Position numbers and translations under genes: made by a program. Shown here one piece after another: positions 59,756 through 64,000 of a stretch of DNA of 64,000 nucleotides; position 1 is the first letter of the stretch, and every line of letters starts with the position of its first letter. Location: contig NZ_FNUY01000001.1 in the NCBI RefSeq assembly GCF_900108245.1, forward strand, positions 124,001 through 188,000, in the 5' to 3' direction. The stretch comes from Allobosea lathyri. GTDB lineage: Bacteria > Pseudomonadota > Alphaproteobacteria > Rhizobiales > Beijerinckiaceae. The notes under the pieces are model-generated. The model did no database searches, had not been told where the DNA came from, and saw only the letters and a program-made list of their open reading frames with translations.

Positions 59756-60445
59756 TCACATGATGCCGGTCTTGTTGAAGATCTCGACGGTCGTCTCCCC
59801 GGCCAGGATCATGTCCCGCACGCTGTCCTCGCCTTGCACCTTGGCGAAGGCAGCTGCCAGAATCTCCTGTTCGCGGGCCGCCGGAACGACCACGACACCG
59901 TCGATATCGCCCACGACAAGGTCGCCGCTGTTGACGCGGCAGCCGTTCCGGAAGGCGATCGGGCAGCGATAGTCGATGACGCGGCCACGCACACGCTGGT
60001 CCTGCGCATAGCTGCCGGCCGAAAAAACAGGGAACTGAAGTTCGAGGATTTCGCGGGTGTCGCGATGATAGCCGTCGAGAACCGCGCCGGTCGCGCCCAG
60101 CGAACGGGCGCGCGTGCTCATCAGGCCGCCCCACAGGGCATAGGTCGGGGAGGAGCCGGTGCAGATATAGATCTCGCCGGGCTTCAGGTCGTCGAGGGCC
60201 TCGAACATCAGGCCGAAGGGCTCGGCCTTGCTGCGGCTGCCGGCATCCACGGCACAATCGGCCTCCTGCACGGTCATGGCCCGGCCGGCGATGACGGTGC
60301 CGGGAACCAGCGCCCGAATTTCCGGCGGCAGGAACTGCTGGGTGAGCCCGATCACATCCATCACGTCGCCGAGCACGGCGGTATAGAGCTGCGAACGGAT
60401 TTGCTCGAACAGGGCCGCGTCGGGCCCGGCGATCGTGTTGGTCAT
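59756..60445 (-). CDS. RraA family protein (4-carboxy-4-hydroxy-2-oxoadipate aldolase-like fold)
   Basis: 229 residues from the ATG at 60445 (AAGGAC nearby); the longer frame to 60538 is not favoured. RraA/HMG-aldolase signature: VLGDVMDVIG, PGTVIAGRAMTVQ, GSSPTYALWGGLMST, then the G-x-DGYHRDT metal/substrate motif (Arg-Asp). Soluble, likely divalent-metal-dependent lyase acting on an oxo acid, in a unit with the MHS transporter and regulator. RraA itself (RNase E inhibitor) is the alternative name only. Confidence 0.87.
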   Translation of the reverse strand: MTNTIAGPDAALFEQIRSQLYTAVLGDVMDVIGLTQQFLPPEIRALVPGTVIAGRAMTVQEADCAVDAGSRSKAEPFGLMFEALDDLKPGEIYICTGSSPTYALWGGLMSTRARSLGATGAVLDGYHRDTREILELQFPVFSAGSYAQDQRVRGRVIDYRCPIAFRNGCRVNSGDLVVGDIDGVVVVPAAREQEILAAAFAKVQGEDSVRDMILAGETTVEIFNKTGIM

Positions 60446-60455
60446 CGGATTGTCC

Positions 60456-61181
60456 TTAGTTGGTCTGGGGGCCACGCCTGAGGCGGCCCAGGGCGGAATC
60501 GAAATGGGTGGCCATGTGCCGTCTTGCGCCGGCGGCATCGCCGGCGATCACAGCGGCGGCCGTGTTGCGGTGAACGGCGAGGATGACATCCCATTCCGCG
60601 TCGGTGCGGGCATATGCCAGCCCGGTCCGCGTGGATTCGCGGGCGACGTCGGCAATCCCCGACAGCATCGACGACAGCAGGATGTTGCGGGTTGCTACTG
60701 CCAGCGTGCGATGGAACAGCACGTCGATCGGCGAGAAGCGCGAGACGTCGCCATGGGCCTCGACCATCAGGTCGGCGAGATCGCGCAGGGTGGCGGCCTC
60801 GTCCTCGGTGCGGTTCAGGGCCGCGAGCTCGGCTGCGACCTCTTCCAGCCCCCGGCGCACATCCAGAACCTGGATCATCGAGACCTGGCGCGTGGCGAGG
60901 CCATGGGTGAACAGGTCGGCGAAGGAGCCCTTCGTTAGCGGCAGGACTTTCGGGCCCCGGCCACTGGTGATGGCGATGAGCCCACGGCCCGCCAGCGCAT
61001 TCGTCGCCTCGCGCACCGCCGGACGGCCGACGCCGAAACGGCGGGCCAGCTCGCTCTCGCTCGGCAGATCGTCGCCGGGCGCGAGCTGCCCATCGGCGAT
61101 CAGTTGCACGATGTAGCTCGCGACCTGATCCGAGATTTTAATCTGCCGGATCTGATCGAGGCTGGGCACGGGTTCGTTCAT
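60456..61181 (-). CDS. FadR/GntR family transcriptional regulator
   Basis: 241 residues from ATG at 61181. N-terminal winged helix (about 10-78: SYIVQLIADGQLAPGDDLPS, SESELARRFGVGRPAVREA) and a C-terminal all-helical FCD effector domain (about 90-230, with Asp/His metal positions such as DVLFHRTLAVATRN and VHRNTAAAVIAGDA). It is transcribed toward the RraA-like gene and its control region has a 17-bp palindrome, so autoregulation and control of the RraA-MHS genes is likely. Confidence 0.9.
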   Translation of the reverse strand: MNEPVPSLDQIRQIKISDQVASYIVQLIADGQLAPGDDLPSESELARRFGVGRPAVREATNALAGRGLIAITSGRGPKVLPLTKGSFADLFTHGLATRQVSMIQVLDVRRGLEEVAAELAALNRTEDEAATLRDLADLMVEAHGDVSRFSPIDVLFHRTLAVATRNILLSSMLSGIADVARESTRTGLAYARTDAEWDVILAVHRNTAAAVIAGDAAGARRHMATHFDSALGRLRRGPQTN

Positions 61182-61214
61182 CCGGGCAATCAAGCCCGGT
61201 GAAGCTTACCTGTC

Positions 61215-61231
61215 AACCTGTAATACAGGTT
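61215..61231. promoter_or_regulatory. Palindromic operator of FadR/GntR type
   Basis: AACCTGTA-A-TACAGGTT, 8-bp perfect arms around one base. The core reads TGTAATACA and so matches the family's GT-N3-AC rule. Located 34 bases upstream of the regulator start at 61181, in a place to overlap its promoter. Confidence 0.75.
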
Positions 61232-61262
61232 TGCGATGACTTGGCGCTTGGGCCGGAAGTGG

Positions 61263-62168
61263 TCATATGCCCGAGGGATACGGCCCGAGCTGTGTCGCAT
61301 GGCGTTTCACCAGATCCTCGCCGAACACCGTCGGGCGCAGGGCCGGCGCCCGGTCGTGGATCGTCAGGCCGGCGCGCGCTGCGAAGATGCGCTTGCCATA
61401 GCAGAGCAGGCTCTCGATCGATTGCATGATGAAGACGATCGTCGGCAGGGCCTCGCGATAGGCTGCCTCGGCCCCGGCCTCGTCGCCGGCGGCAAAGCGA
61501 TTATAGGCCCGCAGCGCATGGTCGATCGTGTCCGGTGCCAGGATCAGACCGGCGCATCCGGCACGCAGATTGTCGAGCAGTTCGAGGCCGCCGCGGCCGT
61601 TGAAGACCGGCAGGCGCCCTTCGGTCAGCGCGATCAGCGGCTTGATCTCGACCGCCGCTCCCTCGCCCTTGACCAGGCTGATATTGGGATGCTGGCTCAC
61701 CAGATCGCGAATGTCCTCGGCCGAAAGGCCGCGTCCCATATAGGCCGGCGCATTCTGGATCGCGACGGGGAGGGTGGTCGCGTCCGCCACGCGACCAAAA
61801 AAGCGGATGTATTCAAGCGCGCCGAAAGTACCGACCATAGGCGGCTGCAGAATAACCCAGTCCGCCTTCGCGGCTGCGGCGGCATGAACCTGTTCGATCT
61901 GTTCGGCGACCGACGATCCGAAAATCGTGAAGGCCAGCGGCACGCGTCCGGCGGTATCCTCGGCGACCCATTCCATTGTGGTGCGGCGCTCGGCCTGGGT
62001 GAGCTTCGAGACCTCCGTCGCAAGCCCCAGCGCTGCCATGCCATGCACGCCGAGCGCCAGGCAAAGCTCGGTCTGGCGCCGCATGGCCGCGCGATCAAGC
62101 CGTTCCTGGGCATCGAATAGGGCGTAGGCCATGGCATGAATGCCCGCAAATGGCGGCTTGAAGCCCAT
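61263..62168 (-). CDS. Dihydrodipicolinate synthase-family lyase/aldolase
   Basis: 301 residues, DHDPS/NAL TIM-barrel. Conserved parts: GFKPPFAGIHAMAYALFDAQE, the VHGMAALGLATEV region (usually GTTGE), IQNAPAYMG (about 136-144) and the Schiff-base Lys in SLVKGEGA (near 165). The Tyr that normally precedes N-x-P is Gln here (AIQNAP), so the proton relay differs from DHDPS itself. Probably a 2-oxo acid aldolase/dehydratase of sugar-acid or aromatic catabolism. Divergent from the second FadR-type gene, with its operator between. Confidence 0.87.
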   Translation of the reverse strand: MGFKPPFAGIHAMAYALFDAQERLDRAAMRRQTELCLALGVHGMAALGLATEVSKLTQAERRTTMEWVAEDTAGRVPLAFTIFGSSVAEQIEQVHAAAAAKADWVILQPPMVGTFGALEYIRFFGRVADATTLPVAIQNAPAYMGRGLSAEDIRDLVSQHPNISLVKGEGAAVEIKPLIALTEGRLPVFNGRGGLELLDNLRAGCAGLILAPDTIDHALRAYNRFAAGDEAGAEAAYREALPTIVFIMQSIESLLCYGKRIFAARAGLTIHDRAPALRPTVFGEDLVKRHATQLGPYPSGI

Positions 62169-62209
62169 CTTTAGTTCCCTCTGGCGTGCCGGTCGTAAAG
62201 CGTTTCGAA

Positions 62210-62232
62210 CATCTGATGTTAAACATCAGATG
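62210..62232. promoter_or_regulatory. Palindromic operator of FadR/GntR type
   Basis: CATCTGATGTT-A-AACATCAGATG: perfect 11-bp arms around one A, the longest perfect palindrome I saw in the window. Core GTTAAAC fits GT-N3-AC. Lies between the divergent DHDPS-like gene (start 62168) and the FadR-type gene (start 62318), so could repress both. Confidence 0.85.
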
Positions 62233-62317
62233 AATGGTTGCGCGCAAGCCCCGAGCATGGCAGTTTCCCTCGCCGTCGGCGGAAAGGTCGCTGCCGGCAG
62301 GGAGACGCAGGACAGGC

Positions 62318-63034
62318 ATGCAGCGCGGTGTGAAGCCCGGAAAGATCGGCGCGATGGTCTCCACGCTTGGGGCCGCTATCGTGCGTGGCGAGATCGAGCC
62401 CGGGATGGCCCTGCCGCCGGAGCACGAACTCGAAGCGCATTACGGCGTCGGGCGCAGCGTCGTGCGCGAGGCCATCAAGACGCTCGCCGCGAAGGGGCTC
62501 GTCAGCGTCCGGCCGCGCCACGGCACCCATGTCCGCCCGCTCCATGACTGGTCGCTGCTCGATCGCGATGTGCTCGGCTGGCTGCGCACGGGTGGCGGGC
62601 TCGACCCCGCGCTGCTCGCGGCGCTCGAGGAAACACGCGCGATCATCGAGCCCGCTGCTGCCGCCCTGGCCGCCGCGCGCGCCACGCCCGAGGATTGCGC
62701 CCGCATCGACGCCGCGCTCGCGGCGATGGAGGCCGGGCAGCATGATCCGCAGGCCGCGATCGCCGCCGACAAGGCCTTTCACCTCGCAGTGCTAGAGGCC
62801 ACCCACAATCCGGTGCTGCGCAGCTTCCGCGGCGCGATCGACGCCATCCTCAGCGCCGTCTTCGACATCACGGTCGGTGTCTTCGCCGGCAACCTGCCCA
62901 ACCATGCTGCCGTGGCCGAGGCCATCGCCGCTCACGATCCGGCCCGCGCCCGCCGGGCCATGGAAATCCTGCTCGGCTACACGCACAGGCACCTGCTTTC
63001 AGGAGAGCTTATTCCGCCTCCGCAAACTCGGTAA
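62318..63034 (+). CDS. FadR/GntR family transcriptional regulator
   Basis: 238 residues from the ATG at 62318 (AGGACAGG upstream). Winged helix (IVRGEIEPGMALPPEHELEA, YGVGRSVVREAIKTLAAKG) then FCD domain with the metal-site pattern (about 130-225: AADKAFHLAVLEATHN, NHAAVAEAIAAHD). Sits between the DHDPS-like and TctC-type genes and beside the 23-bp palindrome, so likely governs uptake and breakdown of a sugar acid or related carboxylate. Confidence 0.9.
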   Translation: MQRGVKPGKIGAMVSTLGAAIVRGEIEPGMALPPEHELEAHYGVGRSVVREAIKTLAAKGLVSVRPRHGTHVRPLHDWSLLDRDVLGWLRTGGGLDPALLAALEETRAIIEPAAAALAAARATPEDCARIDAALAAMEAGQHDPQAAIAADKAFHLAVLEATHNPVLRSFRGAIDAILSAVFDITVGVFAGNLPNHAAVAEAIAAHDPARARRAMEILLGYTHRHLLSGELIPPPQTR

Positions 63035-63062
63035 CAAAACGTCAAAAAACGGGAGAAACGCC

Positions 63063-64000
63063 ATGAAATTCAAGACGATGATGGTCGCCGCCATGATGAC
63101 GGCGACAGGCTTCTCTGCCTCGGCCGCCTGGCCAGAGCGGCCTGTAACGCTCGTCGTGCCCTGGGCAGCCGGTGGCGGCACCGATGCCGTCGCACGCATT
63201 CTCGCAGCCGGCCTGGAGAAGGAGCTCGGCAAGCCGGTCAACGTCGTCAACCGCACCGGCGGCGGCGGTGTCGTCGGCCATACCGAGATGGTCAACGCCA
63301 AGCCGGATGGCTACACGATCGGCCTCGCCACTGCCGAGGTCACGACCTTCTACTGGTCGAACACCGCGCCCTTCACCTATGAAAAGCTGACGCCGATCGC
63401 GCTGGTGAATTTCGATTCCGCCGCCTTCAACGTCGGCTCCGACAGCCCATGGACGAACCTCCGCGCCGCGCTCGACGACATCAAGAAGCAGCCGGTCGGC
63501 CGCTACAAGATGTCTGGCATGGCGGCAGGCGCAGCCTACCACCTCGCCTTCGCCGGCCTGCTGCAGCTCGAGGGTATCGATCCCAAGGCCGTGGTCGTCG
63601 TCCCCAGCCAGGGCGCAGCGCCCGGTTTCCAGGAGCTCGCTTCGGGTGGCGTGCAGGTCGTCCCGTCCTCGCTGCCGGAGGGCAAGCCGATGATCGATGC
63701 CGGTCGCGTCAAGTCGCTGGCCGTGATGTCCAAGGAGCCGATCGGTGCCTTTCCGGCGGTTCCCACCGTCAAGCAGGCGATCGGCAAGGATTATGAAGGC
63801 GGCACCTGGCGCGGCCTCGCGGCGCCCGCCGGCCTGCCGGCCGACATCACGGCCCGCCTCGTCGAGGCCGCCGAGAAGGTCGCCAATTCCGACGCCTACA
63901 AGACCTTCCTGGCCGATCGCGGCTTCGGCTACGCCTACGCCAAGGGGCCCGCTTTCGGCGAATTCCTGGCGGCGCAGCACAAGCAGAACGGCGAGATCAT
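63063..64000 (+). CDS. Tripartite tricarboxylate transporter-type substrate-binding protein (Bug/TctC family), 3' end cut
   Basis: Starts at ATG 63063, AAACGGGAGAAACGCC upstream. Signal peptide KTMMVAAMMTATGFSASA, then the Bug fold: WPERPVTLVVPWAAGGGTDA (the PxxPGGxxD-like loop), VNRTGGGGVVGHTEMV, and later LAAPAGLPADITARLVEAA. Runs beyond the right edge after about 312 residues. Binds carboxylated compounds in the periplasm for a TctAB-type permease, presumably encoded beyond 64000. Confidence 0.9.
   Translation, partial: MKFKTMMVAAMMTATGFSASAAWPERPVTLVVPWAAGGGTDAVARILAAGLEKELGKPVNVVNRTGGGGVVGHTEMVNAKPDGYTIGLATAEVTTFYWSNTAPFTYEKLTPIALVNFDSAAFNVGSDSPWTNLRAALDDIKKQPVGRYKMSGMAAGAAYHLAFAGLLQLEGIDPKAVVVVPSQGAAPGFQELASGGVQVVPSSLPEGKPMIDAGRVKSLAVMSKEPIGAFPAVPTVKQAIGKDYEGGTWRGLAAPAGLPADITARLVEAAEKVANSDAYKTFLADRGFGYAYAKGPAFGEFLAAQHKQNGEI

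Noticed and set aside
1..64000. CRISPR array, prophage, rRNA or integron features
   Set aside because: No regularly spaced repeats, integrase, phage structural genes or rRNA-like sequence seen on either strand; the tandem repeats found are short and inside or between coding regions.

Overview
The window is a GC-rich stretch of a bacterial chromosome or large replicon. It most resembles an alphaproteobacterium of the Hyphomicrobiales (a Bosea-like or related soil/root organism). This is inferred from the many ABC/TRAP/TTT-type solute uptake genes with IclR and FadR/GntR regulators, the rhizobial-type ExoF/ExoP polysaccharide export genes, and a hairpin repeat of the kind scattered through Hyphomicrobiales genomes. 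No rRNA, tRNA, CRISPR array, phage or intact insertion sequence was seen. Species assignment is inference only.

Layout. (1) 1-5.7 kb: a leftward operon (SDR dehydrogenase, polysaccharide-deacetylase-family hydrolase, family 5 solute-binding protein, two Dpp-type permeases; the last runs off the left edge) with a divergent IclR regulator. (2) 5.8-31.1 kb: a large Wzx/Wzy-type exopolysaccharide or capsule locus. It holds three Acetyltransf_6-type proteins and an FAD oxidoreductase, an O-antigen-ligase-like polymerase, a beta-helix protein, an acyltransferase-3, a WbaP-like initiating transferase, a GDP-mannose 3,5-epimerase-like enzyme, a WecG-type transferase, UDP-xylose synthase, ExoF-like export protein, ExoP/Wzz-like co-polymerase, a GalE-like epimerase, two glycosyltransferases, a Gfo/Idh/MocA-epimerase fusion and a flippase. 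(3) 31.2-40.4 kb: a LuxR-type regulator with a degenerate receiver, then between two AT-rich islands a leftward four-gene operon: a Q/N-rich protein, a large protein with curlin-like repeats, a type I secretion ATPase and its HlyD adaptor. A domesticated transposase-like zinc-ribbon protein faces it across the right island. (4) 40.4-42.7 kb: two small uncharacterised genes and an HPP-CBS membrane protein broken by a frameshift. (5) 42.8-58.3 kb: a catabolic island with a flavin monooxygenase, two branched-chain-type binding proteins, LivHMGF-type permease and ATPase genes, five SDR-type enzymes including a PRISE-like one, an L-carnitine/L-gulonate dehydrogenase-like protein, NIPSNAP, cupin and an IclR regulator. 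(6) 58.4-64 kb: an MHS-type transporter, an RraA-like protein, a DHDPS-like lyase, two FadR-type regulators each beside a near-perfect GT-N3-AC palindrome, and the start of a TctC-type binding protein.

How it fits together. Regions 2 and 3 are adjacent and both point to the cell surface: one builds and exports a decorated polysaccharide, the other probably secretes two non-RTX repeat proteins that may form an extracellular fibre or matrix. That type I secretion locus is the best candidate for an undescribed system here. Regions 1, 5 and 6 are uptake-and-degradation modules for unknown small molecules; shared promoter words at 44.4-44.7, 48.4 and 55.4 kb suggest that region 5 is one regulon.
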